Made by a program: the position numbers and the translations under genes. From Gigaspora rosea (Eukaryota > Glomeromycota > Glomeromycetes > Diversisporales > Gigasporaceae), in the NCBI GenBank assembly GCA_003550325.1, contig QKWP01000063.1:241370-305369 (forward strand): a stretch of 64,000 bases of DNA, read 5' to 3'. Position 1 is the first letter of the stretch; every line of letters begins with the position of its first letter. Positions 21,752 through 34,659 of this stretch are shown piece after piece. The notes below the pieces were generated by a model. That model had not been told where the DNA came from, did not search any database, and was given only the letters and a program-made list of their open reading frames with translations.

Positions 21752-24308
21752 TTGGATTCAAGAAATGCTTGGATATTACGATTTACCGATACTATTTTTT
21801 TTTATTTATTTACTTGGTTATACAACATATTCTAATTTATACCAACCGGTGCTGCAGTTCTACACAGAATTCAGCCTACATGCATTAAAAATGTTATTGG
21901 AAATATGGTGCATAAGTTGCCATAAATAAATTAATTAGTCATGCGCCTACCCATGCGCTGGGAGTTTTTTTTCTATTGCCATTCCGGATATTGCTCTTCC
22001 AAAATTCTATATGATCATTCAAATCTCATGATCAAATGTGTATGTAAGAGAAGTTTATGACCTTCTTATCATAGCTAAAATTTTTTATAAATATTTCTGG
22101 TTTTAGGTAAATGAAATTATTGTGTCAGTATTTTAAATCACCTAATTAATTTATATGTAACTAGTTCGATGGGTGGCGCAAAGCGCCATCACCTTGTTTG
22201 TGTATTGTATATTAATTGATTAGTTTGAATTATTTAAAGTTTTTCAATTGTTTAGATAAATTTTTAATTGAATAATTTGAATTATTTATGTTAAGTTTTT
22301 ATTTTTAAAAATTTGACTATTTATGTTAATTGTTTATTTTTTGGTTGACAGTCTAACCTTCCAAAACTGATACACTTGGTAGACAAACTTTATATCAGTT
22401 TTGAGAGGTATTGGATTAAAAATTTGAGTTATCTAATAGATACAACATCACGTGATCTTTGCGAATTGTGATTGGCACGTCCTAAAAAAAAAAAAAAAAA
22501 AAAAGTAAAAATTCAAAAATAGCGGGGTAAAAAAAAAAAAGAGAAAAGTAAATTAAAAAGAATCGGCTTAGGAAAAAAAAAAGACTTAAAAATAAAAAAT
22601 GCAGCAACATCGATTTTCAATTTGCTTAATCGGCTCGTTATCAAAAGTTTTGAAAATCGAACATTCGTGGTAGATCAATTTATTATCGGTTATTACAGGT
22701 TATCGATTTTTGCAGGATCGGTTTGGGGTTATACTGTAGTTAAGTAAACGTTTTTTAGTTTATATGTTAATAAATCTGAAGGTTTGTTTGGTTTGCTTGT
22801 GTGCATAACAGTTTAGTTGTGTCATTGGTTCAGAAATGTTCAGATTGTTTGTTTTAAAGTTCTGTTGGGGTTGTATATTTTTACATGTAATCTGAGAATT
22901 ATAAATTAACTTTGACGTACATACTTTCATATAGTAAGCATGTGAGTGTAATATAATGGGAAGATATTGTAGTTACAAAACTGGTAAGATTATGATTGTT
23001 AATTAGTATTGTTATTTGTTAATAAATTTTTGATTAGTATAGTATTTTATATCAGGTGTTTTATTGTTTTATCAGTTGATTGTGTATACGAATTTTATGC
23101 ATTTATTTTTTTATTACGACAGTGAATGGAATTTTTATTGTTTGTTTTATATCATGAGCTTGTTGAAGGTACGGATAATCAATAATAATCGAATGTTTAA
23201 GCATAATTTGTTATTTTATTCGTGAAATTTATTCTAAAGTAGTAGGAAATTTCTTATGGTTGTTTTGATTAATTTTTTTTTTGATTTGGATAGTTTACGA
23301 TTATGATGTTTTTATTTTACTATAATATTTGTCTTGAGTCATGGTCGCGAATTGTTGGTTAAATTTTATGATGATAATTTATATATTTTCTGTAATATTA
23401 TATCTTGTAATTCTGGTTTTGTGTGTTTAATGAAACAGTTGTAATTATTTTGGCGTACGTATTTTTATATAGTTTATTGTTTTATCAATTGTGCATACGA
23501 ATTTTATGCATTTATTTTTTTATTATGATCGATAATATAATTATATAATAATCGAATATTTTAAATATTGTTTGTTATTTATTCATACAATTGATTCTAA
23601 AATGCGGGAAAATTTTTATTGCTCTAATTAATTTTTTTTTCTTGATTTTTTTTTCTTGATTTAAAGTTTACAACTTCAATGTTTTTTTTATTTTTTACTA
23701 CTATAATTTTTGTTTTGCAAATAATTGGTTGAATCCTATGGTGATAATTTATCTATTTTCAGTTATAGAAGTATTATTATGTAATCACAGTTTTTTGTAA
23801 GTTTGACGAAAATAGCGGTAATTTTTACTCATCTTGTTAATACTATCGGTAATTATTACATATTGAGTTAAAAACAAGTTAGGGCCCTGCAATAGGCATA
23901 TCAAAAAAGTAAGTGCTACGCTCACATTGTTAATTTATAGAAAATTTAGTCCGCAATCGGCCGATATGCAACATAATGAAGGCCTATAGTAATAACCCTA
24001 TGCGTTGACGATAGTCACGCTAGGGTTATTATCGCGAGGATAACCTGATTCGTGGCTTATATGAAATTGAGGCTTATATGAAAAAGGTAATTGCATATGA
24101 TTGTATGCATGTGATAGAGATTATAGATACGTATGCATGCAGCAGAGGTTATAAAGTTACATGTGGGAGTAAATGGTGAATTTTAGTGCTTTTCTACTTC
24201 GCTTGTCTTGTCACTTGTTCTCTTTGATGCCCGATTATAATCTGGCTCCATCCCTCCCGCCCTCTCTCATTCATTGCACCTATCACCCTGCTTGTTGTTA
24301 TGTATAGC
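21752..24308. other. gene-free; GC hairpin and A-run
   Basis: No supported gene. A short G+C hairpin, tggcgc-aaa-gcgcca (about 22174-22188), stands out. An A-run of about 24 lies near 22481-22504. At 23991-24030 aataacccta and tagggttatt face each other around a small loop. The remainder is AT-rich with frequent stops. Confidence 0.45.
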
Positions 24309-24917
24309 GAGTTGAAGGCGCCGCACCATAGCGTGGGCTCGAACTCGCTATTTTATGTTGTCATGTGTACCGAGTTGAAGGCGCCGCACCACAGCGTGGG
24401 CTCGAACTCGCTATTGTATGTTATAATGTGTAATGAGTTGAAGGCGCCCATCATAGCGTGGGCTCGAACTCACTATTATAAAATTGATACTGCTGGAAAA
24501 AAAAGAGGGTTTTTGAAAGTAGAAGGTGCCACACCATTGCGTTGGCTCGTACTTTCGAACTTCATTCATGAAAAAAAAAAGGAAAGTTTTGAAAGTAGAA
24601 GGTGCCACACCATAGCGTTGGCTCATACTTTCAATCTTCATTCATGCAAAAAAAAAAAAAAAAGAGATGAAAGGAAAAAATTTTATTTTTGAAAGTAGAA
24701 GGCGCCAACCATAGCATTGGCTCGTACTTTCGATCTTCATGCAAAAAAAAAAAAAAAAAGAGATGAGAAGAAAAAATTTTATTTTTTGAAAGTAGAAGGC
24801 GCTAACCATAGCGTTGGCTCGTACTTTCGATCTTTATTCATGAAAAAAAAAAAAAGGTTTTTTGAAAGTAGAAGGTGCCATAGCATAGCGTTGGCTCGTA
24901 CTTTCGATCCTCTTTCA
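24309..24917. repeat. eight-unit hairpin array with covarying arms
   Basis: Eight units each carry the core gaaggcgcc...catagcgt(g/t)ggctc bracketed by complementary arms. Units 1-2 have cgagtt / aactcg, unit 3 tgagtt / aactca, and units 4-8 gaaagta / tactttc. Spacers are A-rich runs with aaaaagagatga words from unit 4 on. The changed arms still pair, while the core between them is constant. A plus-strand frame across the array (24300-24692) merely follows the repeat and is not taken as a gene. Confidence 0.85.
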
Positions 24918-25569
24918 TGCTTCGTCACGTGAACATAAATTGTGTACATAAAATTGTAAACAAAATTGTGAGCACAATATGCAATAGCAGAAGAGAACGT
25001 AGTGAGGTGGAGCACTACTCCCATAATGTAACTTCATATCGTCTAATAAAGAAAGTGTTTAATATGAAATCCAAGCGAGAATAATTCGTTATCTGCATTA
25101 CGTTTGTAAATATATATTAAAATTACCGGTAGTATTGATGTAAAGACGCATTTTATTGAACATTTTGTTTTTATAGAATTAAATAATATTAAATATTACG
25201 GGAGAAATTAAAGGAGATCTTTTTATAATTATTTAACATGGCGTGCAGATACGAAAAATTTATTATAAAAATCTTATTAATTAGTGAAAATCACTATGTG
25301 ACCTGCATTATGTTTGTAATTAAACTGATATGAAACACCCTAATAACTTATGTTCTAATAATTTATCGTATAATTTTTCATTTTTTCGATTAATAATTTA
25401 TACGCATTAAATCGCTAGTAGTGATGTTAATTAAATAATCAGATTTTAATCGATTACAATCAGGTTTCAAAAATTTCCTGATGTTAATAATAATAAATTA
25501 CAATTGACATGCACTTATAAGCAGTAATTTTGTATTAAGCACTTTGAACAACTGAAATAAGAATATCTT

Positions 25570-25860
25570 CGACTATGTCTCTAACATTTAATGACTGTTT
25601 ACCCTAACACTTTCAAATCCTTTAAATACGCGTATAACAAAAAAAAATGCTATTTATTAAAACATTAAACCCATTGTTTGTTTATTTTTTAATTGACTGA
25701 AGCTCCTATAACGATGAATCGGATATCAATCAAATTGGGTCCTTTTTATGCAATTTAACTCGAAGTATTTATTTTTAAGTGAGATAAATGATTATTATTC
25801 TTTAAAAAAGAAGTATAAAATCGGTTTAAAAAATTCTTGAAAATATAATAAATTATAAAA
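25570..25860 (+). repeat. paralogous segment with empty MITE site
   Basis: Colinear with 15960-16330 but lacking the hAT-like MITE: ctgaagctcctataacgatg occupies the insertion point. It then shares gtcctttttatgcaattt and agaagtataaaat. Confidence 0.75.
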
Positions 25861-26330
25861 GCATTTTTTTTAAAAGTTTGATAAACATAATACATCAAAA
25901 AGTAGTTTTATTAGAGTTTACAAATCAAAATTTTGCATTAAATATGTCATGATAAAAAAATTCTTGCAAAATTTTATTATATGCTTATATCATAAAGTAA
26001 TTCTAATACATTCTAAAGTAATGGCTAACCGTTTTGATAAAACCGTAGTGACAATTCATGGTTTATTTTTGGGTAAATGAAATTTAACGTATTACGGAAC
26101 CTCCAATTTTTATTATTGTTGTTATGCCATGAAAAATTGTCTATTATGTCTTAATTGAATTTTTTCAATTTCTTTGTTTTATTATTTAATAATGAAAAAA
26201 GTATCATTCACACAACGACAAGCGTACCGATGCGGGCTTTATCCTTTTCTATTTATATTTCTAACATAATCTTATTCATACGCTCAATAGGTATGTTATC
26301 TTCTTGACTTTCTATAGCTTGGTTATTTTC

Positions 26331-27423
26331 TTAATTTTCTATAATTTTATTATCATCATTAATAATTCCGGTTGTGTAAACTGCCCGAGAATTTAAGATA
26401 TCCAATTCTTTAAGGCTAATGAATCTACTTGCATAAACTGCTTGAGGATGTATTGCTCCTGATTCTTCAAGTATAGTTTCAAACTTATTAAATTTTGATA
26501 AAATTTCATAATTATTTCTCCAGAATTCAATAACTTCATAAATTTCTGAAGCCTTTGGACGTTGTTTTGGATCATTATCCCAACATCTTTTCATGAGATC
26601 GACATAACATTGTGGCATGTCTTTAGCAACAGTTGGTCTTAAATCATTACAAACTTCTGTAAGAAAACATATATCATGATTTTTGTCTGAAAATGCCAAC
26701 CCTCCTGAAGATATCTCCCACATTATTATGCCAAGTGAATAGACATCAGATGCGGGAGTATATCTTTTCTGCGTATAACCTCTGGCGCTATATATGGAAA
26801 ACACCATAAATTCCAATTGATTTAGCTAACGCTTTATTGACAGTTTCTGCAAGTCCTAAGTCTCCAATATATGCATTATAAAGGTTATTCTGTAATATGT
26901 TTCCACTGTGCAAATCACGATGGATAATACCGTAAGAATGCATTATTTTAAGATCAAATGCAATATATGATAGTAATTCTAATTTCTTTTCCCACTCAAT
27001 GTTTGCAACTTTACAAAGATTTTGTCTCAAAGAACCCCTTGGGGCATATTGCATAATCAATATATAGTCCTTCGTGGTTTTAATATCTTTTGATATTCCG
27101 TAACATTGTAAAAATGTGGGTTCTTTACATCCAATATTATAATAAACACTTAGCTAAATACAATATATTAGTAAAATAAAATATAGAAACTCATTAAATT
27201 CATATATCAAATATCTACCTCTTTTAAGAGTGTCTCAAAATTATTTCGTGATCCTCGAATATTTAAGCGCAACATTTTTTGTTGATCCATTTAAATTCCA
27301 TTTGGCCAAAAATACGGTTGCAAACCCGCCTTTTCCAATTTCTTTAATAATTTGTAAATCATTGAATGGAATCCATTGTAGAGAAGTATTTTGTAAAAAT
27401 TTTAATATCTCAATATCAAATTT
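26331..27423 (-). pseudogene. protein kinase, frameshifted and 5'-truncated
   Basis: Exon 1 remnant (about 27423-27219) encodes LQWIPFNDLQIIKEIGKGGF, then VALKY; a frameshift follows before the LLKE end. A GT-AG intron of 65 nt (27218-27154) separates exon 2, which encodes EPTFLQCYGISKDI, MQYAPRGSL, the intact catalytic loop HRDLHSGN and GDLGLAE. Around the activation segment (near 26800-26770) two small indels destroy the usual LPYIAPEV, then DVYSLGIIMWEIS, RCWDNDPKQRP and the family tail HPQAVYASR continue to a TAA. No Sel1 repeats or start codon are found upstream of 27423. It is probably a dead relative of the 56.8 kb locus, which shares the QYGIS..IIMQYA-type sequence. Confidence 0.85.
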
Positions 27424-27605
27424 TTAAAATACCAACGCACTAATATATCAGTCAACCATGAGAAAATTAAGATTATAATCCTAGATATAATCCTAGATAT
27501 AAATCTTTAAAATATGTTAAGATCCATATTATCTAGTCTTCTCACCAAAATCTAAATTCAATTTATAAATAGTTTTTAGTAAATTGAGTATAAACCAAAA
27601 GTGTT

Positions 27606-27808
27606 AATTTAGAAATCACCGGAGGTGAATTTCATCGGTATATGTTTTCGATTATTATTGTAAAAATTTTTATTTTAGGATTATAAAGTTGAAATTAAAT
27701 TTTAGGTTGGAGTACAAATTACAGTTAGAATTAATTTTACTTAGTACTAAAACCATTCTTGAGGAATAGCATACCTGGTGAATTTCACCTCGGGTGAGAA
27801 TTAAATTC
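27606..27808. mobile_element. MITE-like element (GAAATT..CACC family), copy 1
   Basis: Inverted ends, left aatttagaaatcaccggagg and right cacctcgggtgagaattaaa, match imperfectly over about 35 nt around a non-coding interior of about 130 bp. The ends resemble those of the elements at 30647 and 55387. Confidence 0.5.
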
Positions 27809-28779
27809 TCCAAACCAAAAATATGAATTTAAACCTACATATAAGCAGGATGACCGTCTCATCATTGATAGATCGGTTACACAATTGATAAAGAAAAGTA
27901 TTGTAAAACAATATAAAAAATTAAGAAATAGCAACCGCATAAAAATTCTGCCGATACGTGATTTTAAACCAATCACAGCAGAGGTCAGGTGTAACGTGAA
28001 AACGAAACAGCTTTTTCAAAGATCGCCCACAACGCTTAACAAAAAAAATTACTTGCACAATTTTTGCTATATATAAGTCCCTTGTTAACGTTTGAATGCT
28101 TATGTTTAAAATCAAATTAACACAGTTGAAAAAGTTTTTATTTATGCCTAATATGTTATCTGACACACCTTCGTATATTAAAAAGACCTAAATTTAAATT
28201 CTACTTAATTTTGATCAACTTTAGAAAATTTCTATATCGATATTGTACATTTTACCTTTATTAGACTACTTAAATATTCCATATACTCTAAAATCAGATG
28301 ATGCATTAAAAATATTATCTCAATTACTAATCAACCACGGAAATAATAAGTAAAGTAATAATTTTAATAAATGCAAGTGCTTGATTTATGACAGACACTC
28401 TATTAGAGTATATTTGATACAATGTTACAATTAATAAAAGTGTAATAGAAACAATCACAGTGCTACAAATTTAAAAACATATCTTTTATATTAATAAATT
28501 AAAATCATATATTTTCTATTTGGCTTAACTATCAGTTTTTTACGTCTAATCGAACATCAAAATCGGACGGAAAGTTTTTAACCGATTTTTTTGATTGCTA
28601 TTATTATTATGGCGTATTGTATGAAGCTGAGGAATAATAACGAACTGTCTCTTGTTAATTTCTAACTGGCGTTAAAAATCTTGTTTCGACAGATTATATA
28701 AGAGAAGCTAAAATTTAATTTCAAGTTACGCTAATGCGATGAATGTGACCGTCCCATTCATCAAATAGCAATACTATGT
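27809..28779. other. no gene seen
   Basis: AT-rich with scattered short frames on both strands near 27785-28166, none with recognisable motifs. Confidence 0.35.
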
Positions 28780-29838
28780 CTACAAAACCGATAATAAATT
28801 CAAAAAAAATTTTCTAACTTCCAATAATTGATTAAATTTCCGTGAAGAATGTAGAGAAGTATTTGTCGGAATTATTAGATTTAGCAACCATGTACCGGGA
28901 AATATTATACTATTATAAAGCAATTGCAACTGATTATTATTTGCATGTATACATGAGTTAATGAGTACTGTACTTAGAAATTCACACACAGGGATCGCAA
29001 CGAAGTTAAACACATGACCAAAATTTCTTTTTGTATTGAACGCATTGGTAATATATTTTGTTCGTCTATTCCGCTAGGCAACGATCTAATTCCCAACTGT
29101 AAGATAAAAAAAAATCAAACAGTTTTAATAGGATAATTAGATAATTTCAAATGGCAATTCGCTAAATCGTTATTTTTATCATTTATTACTAATTTACCTC
29201 AATGAAGACCGCCTAAAAGATTAATAATACCGCAAACAATATAAAACAACAAAGCAATTCCGGACGATTGGGCCAGTACCGTAAATGGCCGGATAAAAGA
29301 TCCCCCTAGATAGTAGACACATTATCCGGGTGCAGATCGCAGGATCTTCTTTAATTAAATGTGGCTCTTTCTTAAAAATCTAAATTGCATAATATAAACG
29401 CAAAGTGTATTTGCATCTCAAATTTTTACACTATACGATATAAGCTCTCAACCGCGTACTATACCCAGTGTCTATTATAGGGTTCTAAAATTGGTGGAAT
29501 GTAACAGACCCGGGTCTTGTATTGTATCTATATACTATCAGAATTGAAAACATCTATTTAAAAATAATAATAAGCTTAATTCATCTTAAAGAAAATTTTA
29601 AAAATAAATCAATTCAAACAAACCTTCTTCTATAATATAGTTAATATTATATCCTATCCCATATAATAATCCTAAAGTTTTCTTACGGTTAGTAATTGTT
29701 CTATTATCAATTTTGATTGGTATTTCGTTTGTAATTCTGTTATAATAATCATTTATAATTATTCTATTATCATTATTGTGTGGTATTTCGTTTGTAAAAT
29801 ATACTATTAGCTTTATCGATTGACATTTCATCATTCAT
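28780..29838 (-). pseudogene. amino-acid permease (APC/LAT-type), 5' fragment
   Basis: Exon 1 (from about 29838) encodes a polar N-terminus, then KKTLGLLYGIGYNINYI, the start of the first membrane helix. After an intron with acceptor ctactatctag (near 29320) comes a segment containing GSFIRPFTVLAQSSGIALL and CGIINLLGGL. A second intron (donor gtaaat near 29200, acceptor ttacag near 29102) leads to LGIRSLPSG. This order (GxG first helix, G-x-F, GGIISLLG, ELG-x4-PSG) is that of APC-superfamily amino-acid transporters that act in the plasma membrane. Frameshifts in exon 1, a stop after GGLH, and divergence after the PSG motif, with loss of all later helices, show that it is dead. A close copy lies at 53332-53955. 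Confidence 0.75.
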
Positions 29839-29854
29839 ATTAAATTAACGTTCT

Positions 29855-30370
29855 TTTTAAGCTCAAATGCAGAAGTAGAATTATTAAAGGCTTGAAACTA
29901 TTAAAATAGAAGAAATTTAGTAAGTTATATCTTTGTCAGAGACTCTTAGTGTATGAACATTATGAAATCATATAATTGGAAGTTAATTAATTATATATTT
30001 ATATATGCAAGGTTCTTCTAAAGCCAGATAATGGCATTTATTCATTCCTAATTTATCTGCTTCATCTTACAATTAATTAAACCTATAACTAAAAACAAGT
30101 AATGCAATATTTAAATAATTAATTAATTAAAAAGCGAGGGAAATTGTTATGTTAACTTTTTCTGAAAATAAATGGGTGCTTAAAATAATCTTACATCGCT
30201 TTAAAATTCCGAATCAGAAAATTAAATAAGTGCATCTGGAGGCAAAATTAGCTTTTTCTGATGATATGTTATTACGAGATGTTGTTACAAATTTTTTTTT
30301 TTTAAGTGCCAAATAAATTTTTTAAAAATGAAATATCAATTGTAAAAAGTATCATTAATAATGTGTTTCA
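29855..30370 (+). repeat. permease upstream segment, copy 2
   Basis: Immediately upstream of the permease pseudogene. It shares agctcaaatgcagaagtag, tcttagtgtatgaaca and caattgtaaaaagtatcatt with 16430-16940 and 53970-54200. Homology stops near 30362. A further part of the segment appears at 32685-33900. Confidence 0.65.
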
Positions 30371-30646
30371 AAATTAGATAATAGGTAGCACATTTTGAAA
30401 ACAAATAGGATTTTAAAATAGAATTTTTACTATGTTGAATTATAAAGCGGAAAATAAAATAAGCTCTGTGATTTTAATTTTTGTAATCCAAATAAATGCA
30501 ATAAATATATTTCTATACTTTAAAATTTTGTTATTTCACGGTTCTCACTATACTTATATGTTGTTTTTCAACATATCCAATATAAAAATCAATAATAATC
30601 TTTATTTTATTTTATTTTATATTTTTTGTTTTCATTTACTGTTTGA

Positions 30647-30858
30647 GAAATTCTATTTTCACCTGGGTTAAAGTCACCCAATATAATTTTTATTATACTA
30701 TTAATATAAATTCATATAATATCATTAATATTCATCTATTCTAACAACTAACTAACCAATCTTTAGAATTATTGGTTTGTTATAGTAGTTTATATTGTAA
30801 AATATAATGAAAATTATATGTATATCGGGTGATTTTACCCGGGTGAAAATAAAATTTC
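30647..30858. mobile_element. MITE-like element (GAAATT..CACC family), copy 2
   Basis: Left end gaaattctattttcacctgg and right end (reverse complement gaaattttattttcacccgg) form an inverted repeat of about 32 bp with few mismatches, including ggttaaagtcaccc / cgggtgattttaccc. The interior of about 150 bp is non-coding. No clear target-site duplication. Confidence 0.75.
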
Positions 30859-30862
30859 CCTT

Positions 30863-32529
30863 ATCGTTTATTATTTATTTTATTAATTTTATTCATTTAT
30901 AACCATTATTTCTTGAGTAGATGTGATTATTTCATGTAAAGCAAATATTTCTTATTAAAATTATTGTTAAAAGTTGAGATATCGATGCTTGTTTTATTAA
31001 GAAATTGGAACCGCATTAATTAGAAATCCATTTATGCTAATATTGCAGTGTGTCTCAATATTTTATGAAGCACTGGAAAATGAAGTATCTTTTCGTATGG
31101 AAATTATCAGCTTATTTAATATATCTAAATAAAATAAGTAATATACTAAAAAGCATCGTTATGTATCAATACATTTGTATTAGTAATCACAATTAGCTAT
31201 CTTGTTTCAATGTTATCATATTTAGAATTTCTTTTATTCATCATGTTTTATCAGCCAGGACCATTATTCGAACCAGGACCGGATCCTAATGGACTGAAGA
31301 CAGAAAATCATTCAGCCCTCAGTCTGTTTCCGTCCAACTTCTTAATTTGAAAATTCAATTTTATCACGTAAATGCGTATTTTTTATTATTTAGCGTGTTT
31401 TTGAAATAATAACATTTATAGTACAGTACTTAAATGATTTTGATGCAAACGTCTTTTTAACGTTTTTTATTAGTGCTCATTGATTGGCAGAAAGTTACGA
31501 TTTTCTTGAAAATTCCATGAACAATATCTAAAAAAAAATAGGTTTGCAGCAATGGAAAATTGATAATTATACTAGTTAGCTATTTTAATTTTTGGTAAGA
31601 AAAGTCATGATGAATGTATGTCAAAAATCTGGTTGTATAGAGAAAGAGTAGCTAATCTATAGGAAGAGTAAGAAACAAATATAAAATTATTACATATATT
31701 TGTTTATTTATTAACAGTATTAACAAAACCATTTTAAACCATGATTAAGAATTGAATTTTTAAGAAAACATTAAAAGTTCATTTATAATGGGTGTTAGCT
31801 AAAAATAAAAAATGGTGGTTAATTTATATTAAGAAAAATGATAATTATCTAATCAAAAAATGTTGAGACATGTACAAACCTATTGTACCATTCATTTCGT
31901 GTACTACACCATTAGGCCCTTCATTTAGGTCTGACCCAATTACGAAAATACCAAATGATTAAATCAAGCGCAATAGCCACCCATGAGATACAAAACAGTA
32001 TTATATAATGCAATTTCTATTAGGCTGGACAAATGATGCAATGATAATTAAAAAATATAATTATAAGGTAAATTATAATAATATATTCATGTATTGAAAA
32101 TTTTTCAGGTTCCGAATACCTTAGTCTGTTCCTTAAAACTTATAAATACTTTTTAAGCAAATTGAATAAACAGAAAACATGAATTTAATCAATTTAACCT
32201 ACGAATAAACAATATGCGCTTGCGTTAAAAAAAAAATAGAAATATATGATGTTTTTATCAAAAAAAAAAACAAAAGATACAACTAAACAATAATAGAACT
32301 GTGCCAATAACTGATTACTCAATGTATTAGAATTTTTTTTCATTGATTTAAAAAGCTGATATCCTTCTGGGCATGAATTCAGTTTCAGCCGCATATTTTA
32401 TGATTCGTAAATAACTTAAAAATTTTAAGATATTTATTTAATATAGTAAAATTCTTATCTAATTTACGTGATAATGTCATAATAATACGCACGTGAAAAT
32501 CATTGCACTAGTGCATCCAAAAGTTGAAA
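30863..32529. other. no gene seen
   Basis: AT-rich. At about 31277-31323 ggactgaagacaga and tctgtttccgtcc form an imperfect hairpin. No coding evidence. Confidence 0.4.
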
Positions 32530-32628
32530 TAGACAATAAGTATTGACATAAGCTTTTCTCCAGTTCCATCAAGCAGTTCTTTACCAAAACGCAGAGCAAT
32601 TGGAATGCTTTCATTATCATTTCATTGG
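32530..32628 (-). CDS. short coding relic, unrecognised
   Basis: The minus strand reads NDNESIPIALRFGKELLDGT then GEKL in one frame. This balanced composition is unlike random AT-rich DNA. No start, stop or splice context makes it a clear exon, so I treat it as a relic of unknown family. Confidence 0.25.
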
Positions 32629-32684
32629 CCAAAAAAAAATGACGTACTTGAAGTTACACAAACTGAAGTACGCCCAAATAAATA

Positions 32685-33900
32685 TCATTTGTAAAAAATG
32701 TCATTGTCCGGAGTATAGTTATGGTGATACCAAAATTACGTTATTGGTGCATAAAAAGTTACTAGTTTGATATACAATTAAGAAATATATCAGAAACGTA
32801 ATTTTGAATTTTCATGTCTGTCCGCACGCGTGTCTTGATTCGTATATTAGTGTAACAATAATAACAATAATGCATATTCTGTTCCCTAGTTAATAAAAAC
32901 GATTATGTAAAAAGTATATATCTATATTTTAAAATTGTTGTTATTACCTGTTGAGACACCTTAATTGTGTAAATCTAATCTATACCTAGTAAAAGATGAT
33001 AGGCCATAAAACTTTTTTGTAGTTTTTTAATATTAAGTTCTAAATAATCTAATTTTGTAAAAAACAAAGTTTTTACAATTTTTTTTTTTTTTGGCCCGTC
33101 ATCACCTTTTACTATGATCTCTATGATAACTGATGTACTGTACATTAAAATCGGTGAATAACGGTAATTTGGCAAATGAGCATGTGCCGCGGAACGGTTA
33201 TCCGGCCATTTATGATCATGATTCGTAGGGAATAATCGACTGAGTTTTAATTTGAATAAACATGTTTACATAGTAACACATGAAAAAAATAACAAGGAAT
33301 TATTTCATGATTCATATGAGTTTGCCGGATAACGATTATTATGCAAATTTGTATATTTAAATAAAAAAAAGGCTGAATATTTACGGAGACTGTAAAAACC
33401 AAAAAGTGACACTGCTTTTAGTATCTGTTTAGCAATTTTTATAATTGATTAATAGTTATGCAATACAAGATAGAATTAAACAATAAAAAAAACAAACACA
33501 AAAATAGGTAACAATGATTGTAACAATGATAAACAATCAATTAAGAACAATATAAGCTGACATCAACAAAGCCATAAATCGCAATGATTTTAAAATGTAT
33601 ACATAAATATTTATAATTTCAATCTGCCATAAAAGGATAAAAATTACTAAATTTAAATATTCTAGAATAATGACTCGTTTAATTTATCCAAAAAAATTTG
33701 TGGTATTATTTTCTTACTGAATCGTTATGTAAATTTAAAACTTACTTCTATATTATATTCTTCTTTACGCTCCAGTAACTAATAATTGTAATTCTATTTA
33801 TAACTCTAGAATGCCAAATAGAAAAATTGGTATGGCAAAGAATTGTGTAAATGAGCATCTTTAAATAAAAACATTTAAATAATATATGGCTCACATGATT
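32685..33900 (+). repeat. permease upstream segment, copy 3 (interrupted)
   Basis: Blocks such as aaaacgattatgtaaaaag, tgcaaatttgtatattta and tagttatgcaatacaa match 16890-17560 and 54130-54770. Unmatched sequence at about 32711-32885 and 33000-33330 interrupts the alignment and may be inserted DNA. Confidence 0.6.
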
Positions 33901-34029
33901 TTTGCAACAGTAAGACCTCCTTAATGCAACAACCCTGAATGCATAGCCTCTTTAAGTACATATTAATTGTCTGGGCCTATTAACGGGCTTAATAATTAGG
34001 AATTTTGAACCTGATAACTTTAATCGATT

Positions 34030-34245
34030 ACTATCACCACCACCAATTATTAAAAAAAAAAAGATCGATAGATTTCTGATTTGATTTCAAAATTCTTAAC
34101 TGTTTTTTTTTTTTTTAGACAAGCTTTAAGGTCACGCAAAGTTAATTTTTCTTTTTGCATATCCCACCAAGTCCAATTTTTCAGATTCCTTGTTATAAAA
34201 ATGAAAATTTAACTTTGCGTGGCCTAATATTAAAGTTTTTTCTAT
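34030..34245. repeat. inverted pair of the 'aactttgcgtgg' repeat
   Basis: The left part contains ggtcacgcaaagttaattt and the right part aactttgcgtggcctaatat, in opposite orientation around cagattccttg. The right part matches the unit of the 61.2-63.1 kb array. Another copy lies at 48235-48560. Confidence 0.65.
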
Positions 34246-34395
34246 TAGTTTATTAAAATGCCTTCAATTGTTGGTGAAGTCTTCAATAACGAATTATATA
34301 TTATGGTTAAACAATAAATTGTGAAATTACTGTTCATTAGCGAGTCATTGGTAATAAAAATTATGAACATATATAATTATGTTTTATGCAAAATA

Positions 34396-34650
34396 AGGCT
34401 GGACCAATTTAATTCGGTGGTTTACATTATAATACTTTCTCAAAAGAGGGTGGTAAATAAATTGCTTATATAATAAACTCGTCTTTTATGATCATTTAAA
34501 ATTTTACGAACCCTTTACAAATAATTACGCCCGGTATTATACATTCCGGCCAAAGTTATATGTATAGATTCCAAATTGTTTTATACTAAGAGGAGGGGTG
34601 GAGGGTAAAATGGTGTAATATAAACCACCGAATTGAATTAGCCCGGCCTA
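34396..34650. mobile_element. MITE with ~30-bp terminal inverted repeats
   Basis: The left end contains aattcggtggttta and the right end taaaccaccgaatt. Beyond these, aaggctggacc and agcccggcct pair less well. The interior of about 190 bp is non-coding. Target-site duplication not resolved. Confidence 0.7.
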
Positions 34651-34659
34651 AGCATCTAA

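Noticed and set aside
24300-24692. 130-codon plus-strand open frame with repeated ELKAPHHSVGSN peptide
   Set aside because: It follows the hairpin array units, changes character when the spacers become A-rich, and runs into poly-Lys; conservation is in the DNA hairpin, not in a reading frame.
24309-24917. tRNA genes or tRNA-derived SINEs
   Set aside because: ggctcgaactc resembles a T-arm in three units only; no acceptor stem, D-arm or anticodon arm can be drawn.
27230-27427. Plus-strand frame of 65 codons
   Set aside because: Antisense shadow of exon 1 of the minus-strand kinase pseudogene, which carries the G-loop and VALK motifs.
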